DNA of 64,000 nt. It comes from Pseudaquabacterium terrae (GTDB taxonomy: Bacteria > Pseudomonadota > Gammaproteobacteria > Burkholderiales > Burkholderiaceae_C). The notes below the pieces were generated by a model. That model was not told the origin of the DNA, did not search any database, and saw only the letters and a list, made by a program, of their open reading frames with translations. Below are positions 17,045 through 25,564 of this stretch, piece after piece. The stretch covers positions 682,001 to 746,000 of the forward strand of contig NZ_JABRWJ010000003.1 in assembly GCF_013266755.1 (NCBI RefSeq), given 5' to 3'. Every line of letters starts with the position of its first letter. Within the stretch, counting starts at the first letter, position 1. A program made the translations under genes and the position numbers.

Positions 17045-18196
17045 TCAGTACCGCAGCTCTCCCGCTTCGTCCATGATCGCCAGCTCGACATACGCCGAGC
17101 CGATGTGGGTCTGCGGCGTGTACTTCGCGATGAAGCGCCCGAACGCAATGTCGCCGGCGCTTTCCATCGCGGTGATGAACGAGTCGGTCGTCAAGTTGCG
17201 TCCGGCCCGGCGCAGGCCCACGACCAGCAGCCTGGCGTGGATGAAGCCCTCGAACTGCGATGTCGACGGGGCGGCAGCGGGCGAGCGCTCGCGCAGCAGA
17301 TTGAGGTAGTCCGCCACCACGGGGGTGCTCGGATTGCGCAGCGACGGCATGATCTGCGCGAGCACGGTCCCGCGGGCCTTGTCCTTGAGCTCGCGCTTGA
17401 TGACATCGTGGCCGGCGACCGAGAAGCCGTAGAAGCCGGGACGGGCCGGCGTCTTCAGCACGGCGCCCACATAGTTCGTGAACGTGGCGCCCGCGGTGGC
17501 CAGGATCACCGCCTGGGGTTGCGCCTTCTGCGTCGCGTCTGCGGCCGCCTCGAAGTCCGGTTGCTGCGGATCGAGCCTGATCTCCGTCAGCAGCGCAAGC
17601 CCCTCGGCGGCCGCCGCCTTGCGCAGTTCGGCGAGCAGCGTCTTGCCGAGTCCGTCGTCCTGGTAGAAGACGGCGACGCGCGCCATGCCGATCAGCTTCA
17701 ATTGCGAGACGATGCGCCGGGCCTCGGCCGCATAGCCGGCGCGCACGTGGAACACGTAGCGGTTGTATTTGTCGCGGAACGCCGAGGCACCGGTGACCGG
17801 CCCGAACACGATGGTCCTGCTCTCTTCGACGATCGGCAGGATCGCCGCGGTCTGCGCGGTGCCGGTGTTGTTGAAGATCATGAACACGCCCTGCTCGTCG
17901 ATCAGCTTGCGGGTGTTCGCCACGGCGCGCTTGACATCGAAACCGTCGTCGAGCGTGACGTAGCTGATCTTGCGGCCGTGCACGCCACCCGCCGCGTTGA
18001 CCGCGTCGAAGTACAGGCGTGCACCGGCACCGTATTCGTTGGTCTGCGCCCCCAGCGGGCCGCTCAGGACAGCGGAGGCGCCGAGCTTGATCTCCGTGGG
18101 CGTGACGCCCTTGTCGCCGGCATGGGCCGGCATGCCGGCAGCGAGCAGGAAAAACAGCAGAAGGGACCAAACCGAGGTCGTGGGAAACCGGGGCAC
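17045..18196 (-). CDS. Branched-chain amino-acid-type ABC transporter substrate-binding protein
   Basis: A 383-residue periplasmic protein with a cleavable signal (SVWSLLLFFLLAAGMPAHA) and a Peripla_BP_6/LivK-type fold. It starts with EIKLGASAVLSGPLGAQTNE, has AGGVHGRKISYVTLDDGFD and MIFNNTGTAQTAAILPIVEE, and ends with EFGGFIHARLL-like ligand-domain helices and AYVELAIMDEAGELRY. Family members bind branched-chain amino acids, aromatic acids or short amides and hand them to a Liv-type ABC permease. No permease or ATPase genes are adjacent, so it is an orphan receptor that may work with a transporter elsewhere or in chemosensing. Confidence 0.88.
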   Translation of the reverse strand: MPRFPTTSVWSLLLFFLLAAGMPAHAGDKGVTPTEIKLGASAVLSGPLGAQTNEYGAGARLYFDAVNAAGGVHGRKISYVTLDDGFDVKRAVANTRKLIDEQGVFMIFNNTGTAQTAAILPIVEESRTIVFGPVTGASAFRDKYNRYVFHVRAGYAAEARRIVSQLKLIGMARVAVFYQDDGLGKTLLAELRKAAAAEGLALLTEIRLDPQQPDFEAAADATQKAQPQAVILATAGATFTNYVGAVLKTPARPGFYGFSVAGHDVIKRELKDKARGTVLAQIMPSLRNPSTPVVADYLNLLRERSPAAAPSTSQFEGFIHARLLVVGLRRAGRNLTTDSFITAMESAGDIAFGRFIAKYTPQTHIGSAYVELAIMDEAGELRY

Positions 18197-18356
18197 TGCG
18201 ACGTCTCCTGCATTTCTGTAGTGACGCCATGATAGTTAATTTGATGAATCACATGGAGAAGGAAATCCCGGACTTCCCTGGGCGAAGACCAAGCCCGTCG
18301 ACACCAGACGACTTCAGTTCTTGAAGCGAATGCCGGGGTCCTCGCGCACCGACCCG

Positions 18357-18845
18357 CTATTGCCAGCGCCGCAGCTCCGCCTCCGCCTGCCTGCGCCGCT
18401 GCCGGTGCGATTCCTTCGACGCGCGGGCCTGCTGCTCCTGCTCGCGATAGAGCTGCTTGCGCTGCGAGTCCGCCGTCGCGGCGGCCCGGTCGCGGGCCTG
18501 GTGCTCCAAGGCCTGCGCCTGTTGCTCCAGGCTGCGCCAGCGCTCGACATCGGCTTGCGCGCGCTGGCGCGCGCTGGCCCGCTGCGCGATGGCCCGGTCA
18601 CGCTCGCCCATCTGGCGCTGGCGCTGCTCCACGTCGCCCTTGGCCGCCTGGTCGCGCCGATATTGCAGTTCCTGCTGCTGCTTCAGGCGCTGGCGCTCGA
18701 TCTCCTGCTGGCGCTGATATTCCTGCTGGCGCTGCTCATGGCGGCGCCGCTGCTGCTCGCGCTCGTGGTTCGGATCCGCGGCCCCGGCCAGGCCGGCGAG
18801 GCCGGCCGCCATCAGGGCACCCAGGACCAGACTTCGCACGCGCAT
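18357..18845 (-). CDS. Exported Gln/Arg-rich coiled-coil protein
   Basis: A 162-residue protein. After a signal peptide (MRVRSLVLGALMAAGLAGLAGA) nearly the whole mature chain is Gln, Arg, Glu and Ala with heptad-like spacing (for example EYQRQQEIERQRLKQQQE), predicting one long charged coiled coil ending in RRWQ. The function is unknown, and compositional bias makes homology claims unsafe. It begins 5 bp after the stop of the DUF2231-like membrane gene, so the two are likely one operon. The start at 18845 is chosen because it begins the signal peptide. Confidence 0.65.
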   Translation of the reverse strand: MRVRSLVLGALMAAGLAGLAGAADPNHEREQQRRRHEQRQQEYQRQQEIERQRLKQQQELQYRRDQAAKGDVEQRQRQMGERDRAIAQRASARQRAQADVERWRSLEQQAQALEHQARDRAAATADSQRKQLYREQEQQARASKESHRQRRRQAEAELRRWQ

Positions 18846-18850
18846 GCCGC

Positions 18851-19333
18851 CTATCGATTCCTGAATTCCGGCGCCTTCGCCCGAACCGTGCTTTCCGGCG
18901 CGTCGGTCACGCCGACGCGGGCAAGGTAGACCATCTTGCCGCCCAGCCATCCGGAGACCAGCAGCATCAGGATCGCCAGCACCGACAGCGCGAACGGCAC
19001 CCCGCCGATGCCTTGCGGATCGCGGTAGCGCAGCACGCCGTTCAGCACGTAGAGCGCGACCACGGCGAGGTTGATGCCCATGTGGGTCAACGCCGTCTTC
19101 TTGATCGCCGGGTCCTCGAGCGACAGCAAGTCGATCAGCCCCGGTAGCGCCGCCGCCAATGCGCCGACGATGCCGCCGATCAGCGTCCAGTACGCGATGC
19201 CGGTCCACAGCTCGGGCGTGCCCGAGCGCATCGCAATGAAATCGCAGACGAGGGAAAAGACCCACAGGCCGATCGGAATGGCGACCAGCATCGGATGGAT
19301 CGGATAGCCCGCAATGTTGGCTGGCGTGCGCAT
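18851..19333 (-). CDS. DUF2231-like four-helix membrane protein
   Basis: A 160-residue inner-membrane protein with four hydrophobic segments, roughly residues 14-34, 45-67, 82-105 and 115-135. The HPMLVAIPIGLWVFSLVCD start matches the conserved His-Pro region of DUF2231 proteins, whose function is unknown. ATG at 19333 is supported by aaggag seven bases upstream. Longer in-frame extensions are arginine-rich and unlikely to be translated. The gene is followed by the coiled-coil protein gene. Confidence 0.8.
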   Translation of the reverse strand: MRTPANIAGYPIHPMLVAIPIGLWVFSLVCDFIAMRSGTPELWTGIAYWTLIGGIVGALAAALPGLIDLLSLEDPAIKKTALTHMGINLAVVALYVLNGVLRYRDPQGIGGVPFALSVLAILMLLVSGWLGGKMVYLARVGVTDAPESTVRAKAPEFRNR

Positions 19334-19459
19334 GGGGTGCTCCTTTCGGCCGGGTGCACGGGGCACCCGTTCAGCAAGACGGCCGGGCCGAGGCCGGCAA
19401 AAGCCACCGCGCGGCAAGCGCCGTGCCCCGTCATGCGGACCGGGCACGGCGCATCGGGC

Positions 19460-19783
19460 TCAATTGCGGTCGGCGCGCGGCGGCGGCATCGATGCGTCGT
19501 AGGTCGTCGTCGGTGAGGCGGCCGGCGGGGCGCTGTAGGTGCTGGCGCTGGTCGTCGCGGTCGCGCTTTCGGTCGGCACCGGCGCTGCGGTGGTCGCCGG
19601 GGCGACGTAGGTGCTGCTGCTCACCGTGGTCTCGCTCGGCACCACCGTCGTGGTGGTGCTGCTCGTCGTCGTGGTGCTGGAGATGTCCGCCGTCTGCGTG
19701 CGTTTCTGCGCGCAGCCCAGCATCGCCAGGGAAAGGACGCAAGCGCAAGCGCTGGCCGTCAGGCCGGAGATTCGTCTGTTCAT
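19460..19783 (-). CDS. Small Thr/Ser-rich lipoprotein
   Basis: A 107-residue protein with signal sequence and lipobox (LSLAMLGC), then a low-complexity mature part made almost entirely of Thr, Ser, Ala, Pro and Val. It should be anchored in the outer or inner membrane and look like an extended, flexible surface stalk. The function is unknown. Small size and bias mean that it could also be a spurious frame, but signal, lipobox and codon choice argue for a real gene. Confidence 0.6.
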   Translation of the reverse strand: MNRRISGLTASACACVLSLAMLGCAQKRTQTADISSTTTTSSTTTTVVPSETTVSSSTYVAPATTAAPVPTESATATTSASTYSAPPAASPTTTYDASMPPPRADRN

Positions 19784-19900
19784 ACTGTGCTCCTGGATCT
19801 ATCGACCGCGTGGCACGGCACGCCCAACGCGGGCCGTCAACGGTGCCTGCAGCGCGGCAAAACGCGTACCTGCGGTCGTCACGGACACGCCGGCGGTCGT

Positions 19901-20812
19901 TCAGGGCTGCTCCGGCCGAGCCCGCGCCGCCAGGAACTCCACCATCCGCCGCGCCGGCGCGGGCAGGTTGTCCAACTGCGGAAAGCAGATCGCGAATTGC
20001 CGCTCGGCCCAGCTGTCGGCCAGCGGGATGATCCGCACCTGCCCGGCCGAGGCATAGATAGCGCTCAATTGACGCGGCACGATGCTGATGCCGAGGTGCG
20101 CTGCGACGACGCGGAACGCCGCGTCGAAACTGGAGACGACCACGCGGTAGTCGATCGAGCGGTTCAGCCGCGCCGCCGCGCGCTGCAGCATCGCGTACAC
20201 GGCGGTGTTGGGCGGCAGGCCGACGTGCTGGTAGTCCAGCGTCTGCGCAAAGCGCACCGAGCTCTTGTCCGCCAGCGGATGGCCCGCATGCACGGCCAGC
20301 GCCAGTTCGTCGCGCCGGTAGGGCAGCGTCTGCAGGCCTTCCATCGGCGTGTGGTCCCAGCACACGCCGAGCGTCGCGCGGCCGTCGCGCACCGAGCGCA
20401 CCAGCTCGCTCGAGATGCGCTCCTCGATGTCGACCTTGATGTCGCGGTGCGCGGGCTCGCCCATGAAGCGCGCGATGTCGTCGAGCAGCGATTCGGCAAT
20501 GGCCGAGATGCTGGCGACGATGCGCACATGGCCGCGCATGCCGCCCTGGAAGGCGGCGATGTCGGACTCGATGCGCTGCACCGTGTGCAGCAGCGTGCGC
20601 GCGTGCTCCAGCAGCGCCTGCCCTGCCGGCGTCGGGTGCACGCCGCGCCGGCCGCGCAGCAGCAGCGGCGTGCCGACGGCTTGCTCGAGCTGCGCGATGC
20701 GCTTGCTGATCGCCGACGGCTCGATGTGCTCCTCGGCCGCGGCCTTCTTGATGTTCTGGTGTTCGCACACCGCCACCAGCAGGCGCATCGACTTCAAATC
20801 GAGGTCGCGCAT
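19901..20812 (-). CDS. LysR-family transcriptional regulator
   Basis: A 303-residue LysR protein: winged helix at residues 1-62 (MRDLDLKSMRLLVAVCEHQN, recognition region AAAEEHIEPSAISKRIAQLE) and effector domain from about 92 to 300. It is divergent from the HMG-CoA-lyase-like gene at 20912 with a perfect ATACC-N5-GGTAT site in the 99-bp gap. By position it should regulate the plus-strand lyase/CoA-transferase/Bug-receptor operon. The inducer is probably an acid or CoA ester of that pathway. Confidence 0.9.
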   Translation of the reverse strand: MRDLDLKSMRLLVAVCEHQNIKKAAAEEHIEPSAISKRIAQLEQAVGTPLLLRGRRGVHPTPAGQALLEHARTLLHTVQRIESDIAAFQGGMRGHVRIVASISAIAESLLDDIARFMGEPAHRDIKVDIEERISSELVRSVRDGRATLGVCWDHTPMEGLQTLPYRRDELALAVHAGHPLADKSSVRFAQTLDYQHVGLPPNTAVYAMLQRAAARLNRSIDYRVVVSSFDAAFRVVAAHLGISIVPRQLSAIYASAGQVRIIPLADSWAERQFAICFPQLDNLPAPARRMVEFLAARARPEQP

Positions 20813-20849
20813 TTCAGGGGTTCCAGATGGGAATCTCGAGGCGTCCGAA

Positions 20850-20864
20850 ATACCACTGCGGTAT
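20850..20864. promoter_or_regulatory. LysR-box operator
   Basis: ATACC-N5-GGTAT is a perfect inverted repeat that also satisfies the T-N11-A LysR consensus. It lies between the divergent LysR and lyase genes, 48 bp before the lyase ATG. Confidence 0.6.
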
Positions 20865-20911
20865 CTCGATCAGAACTCCTAGAGTAGCGGCCACCACGAC
20901 AGGAGACAAGC

Positions 20912-21850
20912 ATGGCGGTCCGCCTTCCCCCGCGCGCGATCATTCGCGAGGTCGGTCTGCGTGACGGCCTGCAGAGCATCACCACGGTGCTGCCGACCGA
21001 GCGCAAGAAGCAGTGGCTGCGCGATGCCGTGGCTGCCGGCCAGACCGAGATCGAGGTCGGCTCCTTCGTGCCGCCGAAGCTGATGCCGCAGCTGGCCGAC
21101 ACCGCCGAGCTGCTGGCTTATGCGAAGACGCTGCCGGGCCTGTCGGCTTCGGTGCTGGTGCCGAACCTGAAGGGCGCCGAGCGCGCGCTCGAAGGCGATG
21201 CCGACCTGATGCTGCTGCCGCTGTCGGCCAGCCACGCGCACAGCCTCGCGAACCTGCGCAAGACGCCCGACGAGGTGGTCGCGGAGCTCGGCCGCATCCG
21301 CGCGGCGCGTGATGCCTCGGGCCGCAAGACGCTGATCGAAGGCGGCGTCGGCACGGCGTTCGGCTGCACGATCCAGGGTGAGGTGAAGACCTCCGAAGTG
21401 CTGCGCCTGATGCAGGCGCTGCTGGACGCCGGCGCCGACCGGGTGAGCCTGGCCGATACCGTCGGCTACGCCGATCCGTACGCCGTCAGCACGCTCTTCG
21501 AGCAGGCGCTGAAGCTCGCCGGCGACCGTTTCTGCTGCGGCCATTTCCACGACACCCGCGGCCTGGCACTCGCCAATTCGTTCGCCGCGCTGCAGCTGGG
21601 CGTGACCCGCTTCGACGCCTCGCTGGCCGGCATCGGCGGCTGCCCGCACGCACCCGGGGCCAGCGGAAACACCTCGACCGAGGACCTGGCCTTCATGCTG
21701 TCGTCGATGAAGGTCGACAGCGGCATTCACCTGCCGAAGCTGCTGGCGCTGCGCGCACAGGTGGCCGGCTGGCTCGAGGGCGAGCAGACCCATGGTGCGT
21801 TGTGGCGCGCCGGCTTGCCCAAGACGTTCGCGGCCAGCGCTGCGCAGTGA
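20912..21850 (+). CDS. Hydroxymethylglutaryl-CoA lyase-like enzyme
   Basis: A 312-residue TIM-barrel HMGL-like lyase. IREVGLRDGLQS gives the metal-binding aspartate region, GHFHDTRGLALAN the two histidine ligands, and GIGGCPHAPGASGN the loop with the catalytic cysteine. Enzymes of this family cleave 3-hydroxy-3-methylacyl-CoA esters, classically HMG-CoA to acetoacetate plus acetyl-CoA, with a divalent metal. The gene heads a plus-strand operon with a class III CoA-transferase (14 bp downstream) and a Bug receptor, so its real substrate may be another 3-hydroxy-acyl-CoA formed in the same cluster. The start follows gacaggagacaagc, a strong ribosome site. Confidence 0.88.
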   Translation: MAVRLPPRAIIREVGLRDGLQSITTVLPTERKKQWLRDAVAAGQTEIEVGSFVPPKLMPQLADTAELLAYAKTLPGLSASVLVPNLKGAERALEGDADLMLLPLSASHAHSLANLRKTPDEVVAELGRIRAARDASGRKTLIEGGVGTAFGCTIQGEVKTSEVLRLMQALLDAGADRVSLADTVGYADPYAVSTLFEQALKLAGDRFCCGHFHDTRGLALANSFAALQLGVTRFDASLAGIGGCPHAPGASGNTSTEDLAFMLSSMKVDSGIHLPKLLALRAQVAGWLEGEQTHGALWRAGLPKTFAASAAQ

Positions 21851-21864
21851 CTCCCGACAACGGA

Positions 21865-23028
21865 ATGCCCATGACCCCCTCAGACAACACCCCCACCGGC
21901 CTGCCGCTCGAAGGCATCCGCGTCATCGAGTTCACCCACATGGTGATGGGCCCGACCTGCGGAATGATCCTCGCCGACCTGGGCGCCGAGGTCATCAAGA
22001 TCGAGCCGCCCGGCGGCGACAAGACGCGCACGCTGCCGGGCCTGGGCATCGGCTTCTTCCGCTCGTTCAACCGCAACAAGAAGAGCGTGGTGCTCGACAT
22101 CCACAGCGCCGAAGGCATGACCACCGCGCTGGAGCTGATCGGCGAGTGCGACGTGCTGCTGGAGAACTTTCGCCCCGGGCTGATGAACAAGCTGGGGCTG
22201 TCGTACGCCGCGCTGTCGCAGAAGTTTCCGCGGCTGATCTATGCCTCGCACAAGGGCTTCCTGCCCGGCCCGTACGAGAACCGCCTGGCGCTCGACGAGG
22301 TGGTGCAGAACATGGCCGGGCTGACCTACATGACCGGTCCGAAGGGCCGGCCGCTGCGCGCCGGCTCGTCGGTCAACGACATCATGGGCGGCATGTTCGG
22401 CGCGATCGGCGTGCTGGCCGCGCTGCAGGAGCGCCAGCGCTCGGGCCGCGGCCAGGAGGTGCAGAGCGCGCTGTTCGAGAACTGCTGCCTGCTTGCCGCG
22501 CAGCACATGCAGCAGTTCCAGATGACCGGCGAAGCGGCGCCGCCGATGCCCTCGCGCGTGTCGGCCTGGAGCGTGTACGACGTGTTCACGCTGGCCGGCG
22601 ACGAGCAGCTCTTCATCGGCGCTGTCAGCGACAAGCAGTTCCAGACCCTGTGCCGCGTCATCGATCGCCTGGACCTGGCGGAGGACGAAGCGCTGGCGAC
22701 CAACGCCCAGCGCGTGGCGCTGCGGCCCGAGCTGCTGAAGTGGCTGGGCGACACGCTGCACCACCACCAGGCCGCCGAGCTGATGCCGAAGCTCGAAGCG
22801 GCGGGCATCCCTTACGCGCCGATCGTGCGACCGGACCAGCTGGTCGACGACCCGCACCTGAAGCAGAGCGGCGGCCTGGTGCCGATGACCACCGAGGACG
22901 GCGGCACGACGCAGGTGGTGCTGCTGCCGCTGCTGATGGGCGGCCGCCGCCCGGGCGTGCGCCAGGCCTTGCCGAAGATCGGCGAACACACCGACGAGAT
23001 CCTCGGCCGGCTGGCCACCAAGGCCTGA
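21865..23028 (+). CDS. Class III CoA-transferase (CaiB/BaiF family)
   Basis: A 387-residue protein of family III CoA-transferases. It opens with LPLEGIRVIEFTHMVMGPTCGMILADLGAEVIKIE in overlapping family motifs, contains SFNRNKKSVVLDIHS and the segment VLLENFRPGLMNKLGL, which carries the region of the catalytic aspartate, and ends with the interlocking C-terminal domain typical of the dimer. It moves CoA from a donor such as succinyl-CoA to a carboxylic acid. ATG at 21865 is used; 21871 is equally possible. It sits between the lyase gene and a Bug receptor, activating the acid that the lyase later cleaves. Confidence 0.88.
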   Translation: MPMTPSDNTPTGLPLEGIRVIEFTHMVMGPTCGMILADLGAEVIKIEPPGGDKTRTLPGLGIGFFRSFNRNKKSVVLDIHSAEGMTTALELIGECDVLLENFRPGLMNKLGLSYAALSQKFPRLIYASHKGFLPGPYENRLALDEVVQNMAGLTYMTGPKGRPLRAGSSVNDIMGGMFGAIGVLAALQERQRSGRGQEVQSALFENCCLLAAQHMQQFQMTGEAAPPMPSRVSAWSVYDVFTLAGDEQLFIGAVSDKQFQTLCRVIDRLDLAEDEALATNAQRVALRPELLKWLGDTLHHHQAAELMPKLEAAGIPYAPIVRPDQLVDDPHLKQSGGLVPMTTEDGGTTQVVLLPLLMGGRRPGVRQALPKIGEHTDEILGRLATKA

Positions 23029-23065
23029 GCGCCCTTTCCGATTCGAATTCCTCCAGGAGACAAGC

Positions 23066-23878
23066 ATGTCCATCAGCACCCTTCGCCGCGCCCTCGTCGC
23101 CACGGCTGCCGCGGCGCTGGCCACCGGCGCTTCTTCCGTGGCCGTCGCCCAGAGCGGACCGCTGCGCGTGATCCTGCCGGTGGGCGCCGGCTCGGGCGTC
23201 GACACCATCATGCGCGCCGCGCAGAGCGCGCTGTCGAAGGCGCTGGGCGGGCAGATCAGCGTGATCGGCGAAACGCCGTTCGTGCTGGTGATCAACCCGT
23301 CGAAGGTGGCGGCGAAGAACGCGAAGGAGCTGCAGGCCTTTCTGCAGGCCAGGCCGGGCGGGTACAACTACGCGTCGTCGGGCAACGGCACCATCATCCA
23401 CCTGGCCGGCGAGATGTTCATCGATGCCGCGGGGGTCGACGTCAAACACATCCCGTACAAGGGCGTGGGCCCGATGGTGGCAGACCTGATCGGCGGCCAG
23501 GTCGAGCTCGGCGCGGTCGCCCTGCCGGCCGTGCAGGGCCATCTGAAGAGCGGCGCGCTGCGCGCCATCGGCGTGATGGGCAGGCAACGCGTGGCCTCGC
23601 TGCCGGACCTGCCGACGATCGCCGAACAGGGCTTCCCGGAGGTGGATGTCGCCGGCTGGTTCGCCGTCGTCGCGCCGGCGAAGCTGCCCGCGGCGCAGGT
23701 CAAGCGGCTGCACGACGCGGTCACCACCGCCTTCAACGACCCCGAGGTGAAGGCCACGATGGCGAAGCAGGAAAACATCATCCACCCCTCCACGCCGGAG
23801 GCCGCGCTGCAGTTCTTCAAATCCGAGCAGGAGCGTTCTGCGAAGCTGGTCAAGAAGTCCGGCATCAGCCTCGACTGA
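23066..23878 (+). CDS. Bug/TctC-family periplasmic receptor with internal deletion
   Basis: The signal peptide and mature start (LRVILPVGAGSGVDTIMRAA) and the C-terminal two thirds (IVHLAGEMF-like segment, HIPYKGVGPMVADLIGGQVE, LPDLPTIAEQGFPEVDVAGW) are typical of Bug solute receptors, which bind carboxylic acids in the periplasm. The chain is 270 residues while the other two Bug proteins in this window are 321-323. Comparison shows about 55 residues missing between KALGGQ and ISVIGETP, the part holding the conserved pro-GAGG loop and the APDGxT segment of the binding pocket. The frame is intact across the junction (about 23255). Binding is probably impaired. It follows the CoA-transferase gene by 37 bp. 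Confidence 0.8.
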   Translation: MSISTLRRALVATAAAALATGASSVAVAQSGPLRVILPVGAGSGVDTIMRAAQSALSKALGGQISVIGETPFVLVINPSKVAAKNAKELQAFLQARPGGYNYASSGNGTIIHLAGEMFIDAAGVDVKHIPYKGVGPMVADLIGGQVELGAVALPAVQGHLKSGALRAIGVMGRQRVASLPDLPTIAEQGFPEVDVAGWFAVVAPAKLPAAQVKRLHDAVTTAFNDPEVKATMAKQENIIHPSTPEAALQFFKSEQERSAKLVKKSGISLD

Positions 23879-24076
23879 ATCAAGCCGACCACAGGCACTG
23901 GCGGTTCGGAGGCGCTCACCGAGGATCTTGTAGTCGCCGGGCGTGCGGCTCGTGGCAATCAGGCTCGCGAGCTGGATGTCGTCGAGGATCATGGCCACGG
24001 CCCGGTCGCTCGACAGCAAGCTTCAGTCGCACGAGAACGCTCCTTGAGAGTCGAGTGTGAAGAGTGGAGCAGGCAC

Positions 24077-24940
24077 TCATGACTTGGGCACCGGCGCGGC
24101 GGCGCGCGCCAGCGTGTTGCGCGCCTGCAGCACCACCGGCAGGTCCACCATGCGGCCGTCCAGTTGCACCGCCGCGCCGCCCGATGCTTGATCGGCCGCG
24201 ATCACCCGCCGCGCCCACGCCAGCTCCTGCTCGGTCGGGGCCAGGGCCTCGTGGACCCCGGCCACCTGGCGCGGGTGGATGCAGAGCTTGGCGCCGAAGC
24301 CGAAGCGCAGGGCGCGCAGCGTATCGGCGCGCAATCGCTGCTCGTCCGACGTCTGGACCGTGACACCGTCGATCGCCGGCGCCAGGCTGCTCGCCCGCGT
24401 CGCCATGGCCACCGCAAATCGCAAGGGCACGAGCTCGGACTCGCGCTCGTCGCACGACATGCCGGCGTCCGCCATGAAGTCGATGTGGCCGACCGCCAGC
24501 CGAAGCACCCCCGGCGCAGCCGCCAAGGCCCTGACGGCATCGAAGCCGGCCACCGTCTCGACCAGCGGCAGCAAGGGCACGCCGTCGAGCAGCGCCGTCA
24601 ACTCGCCCAGCGTCGCTGGAGATTCGGCCTTCGACACCATCACGCCGGCCAGCCCGCTCAGCCCGGCGATGGCCGCGAGGTCGTCCGACCAGGCGGCGCT
24701 GCTGGCGGCGTTGATGCGCACGAGCAGCGGCACGTTCAGGGGAAGCAACGCCGGCCACTGCGCGCTGATCGCCTGCCTGGCGGCGGCCTTGTCCGGCGGC
24801 GGGACGCTGTCTTCGAGGTCCAGGATCACGGCATCGGCACCACTGGCCAAGGCCTTCTCGAAACGATCGGGGCGGTTGCCCGGCACGAACAGCAAGCTGC
24901 GCGCGGCAGCAAGACGGGAGGTCATGGTCATGGCTTTCAT
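24077..24940 (-). CDS. CitE-like lyase (HpcH/HpaI aldolase family)
   Basis: A 287-residue TIM-barrel protein. ARSLLFVPGNRPDRFEKA, ADAVILDLEDSVPPPDK, LLVRIN and LLPLVET give the phosphate/CoA-binding and metal-binding motifs (Glu and Asp ligands), and FGAKLCIHPRQV is the conserved C-terminal loop. This is the stand-alone CitE-like group that cleaves or forms malyl-, citramalyl- or related CoA esters rather than being part of citrate lyase. Its ATG overlaps the stop of the alpha/beta hydrolase gene, making it the last gene of the large minus-strand operon that starts at about 33409. It may catalyse the final carbon-carbon cleavage of the pathway. Confidence 0.85.
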   Translation of the reverse strand: MKAMTMTSRLAAARSLLFVPGNRPDRFEKALASGADAVILDLEDSVPPPDKAAARQAISAQWPALLPLNVPLLVRINAASSAAWSDDLAAIAGLSGLAGVMVSKAESPATLGELTALLDGVPLLPLVETVAGFDAVRALAAAPGVLRLAVGHIDFMADAGMSCDERESELVPLRFAVAMATRASSLAPAIDGVTVQTSDEQRLRADTLRALRFGFGAKLCIHPRQVAGVHEALAPTEQELAWARRVIAADQASGGAAVQLDGRMVDLPVVLQARNTLARAAAPVPKS

Positions 24941-25554
24941 TCAATGTGCGACAACATCAGCTCCCGCAGGATCGGGAGCCCGCCGGTGAAGAAGTGATCG
25001 GCGCCCGGGATGACGACGATCGGCTGCGACTGCGGTCTCGCCCACGCGAGCACGGCACTCAGGGCGACCCGGTCGTCGTGCTCGCCGTGCACGATCAATG
25101 TGTTGGCCAGCCCCACGGCCGGGGAGTACGTGCGCTGGCCTTCGACCTCGCCGACCGGCAGTCCGGCCAGGAAGACGCGGTGCGCCGGCTCGCCGCGATC
25201 GGCGAGCGCACGTGCCACGCGCGACTGCACGAAGGCACCGAACGAGAAACCGATCAGGGCCAGCGGCGCAGCGGGATGGTCTGCCCGCAGGCGCGCTGTC
25301 ACCGCGAGCAGGTCGTCCGTCTCACCGACGCCCGCGTCATGCGTCCCTTCGCTGTCACCCACGCCGCGGAAGTTGGGACGCGCCGCGAGCCAGCCGGCAG
25401 CGCACAGCGCACGCGCCAGCAGATGCGGGACCTTGTGCATCGCACTGCCGCCGAGCAGCGGCTGCGGATGCGCCACCACGGCGATGCCGCACGGGGCGGC
25501 AGCGGGCGCATCGATCCGGACCTCGATCGCCCCCACGGGGCCCTCGACCAGCAT
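24937..25554 (-). CDS. Alpha/beta hydrolase (short, dienelactone-hydrolase-like)
   Basis: A 205-residue hydrolase of the small cytoplasmic type. HPQPLLGGSAMHKVPHLLAR is the conserved loop of this subgroup, LIGFSFGAFVQ carries the nucleophile serine, HGEHDDRV the acid and GADHFFTG the histidine. It probably hydrolyses an ester or thioester intermediate. The ATG at 25554, preceded by gaaggggcgcag, is preferred over a longer frame beginning at 25605 that would add an atypical tail. It lies between the Bug receptor and CitE-like genes and overlaps the latter by four bases. Confidence 0.82.
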   Translation of the reverse strand: MLVEGPVGAIEVRIDAPAAAPCGIAVVAHPQPLLGGSAMHKVPHLLARALCAAGWLAARPNFRGVGDSEGTHDAGVGETDDLLAVTARLRADHPAAPLALIGFSFGAFVQSRVARALADRGEPAHRVFLAGLPVGEVEGQRTYSPAVGLANTLIVHGEHDDRVALSAVLAWARPQSQPIVVIPGADHFFTGGLPILRELMLSHIE

Positions 25555-25564
25555 CTGCGCCCCT

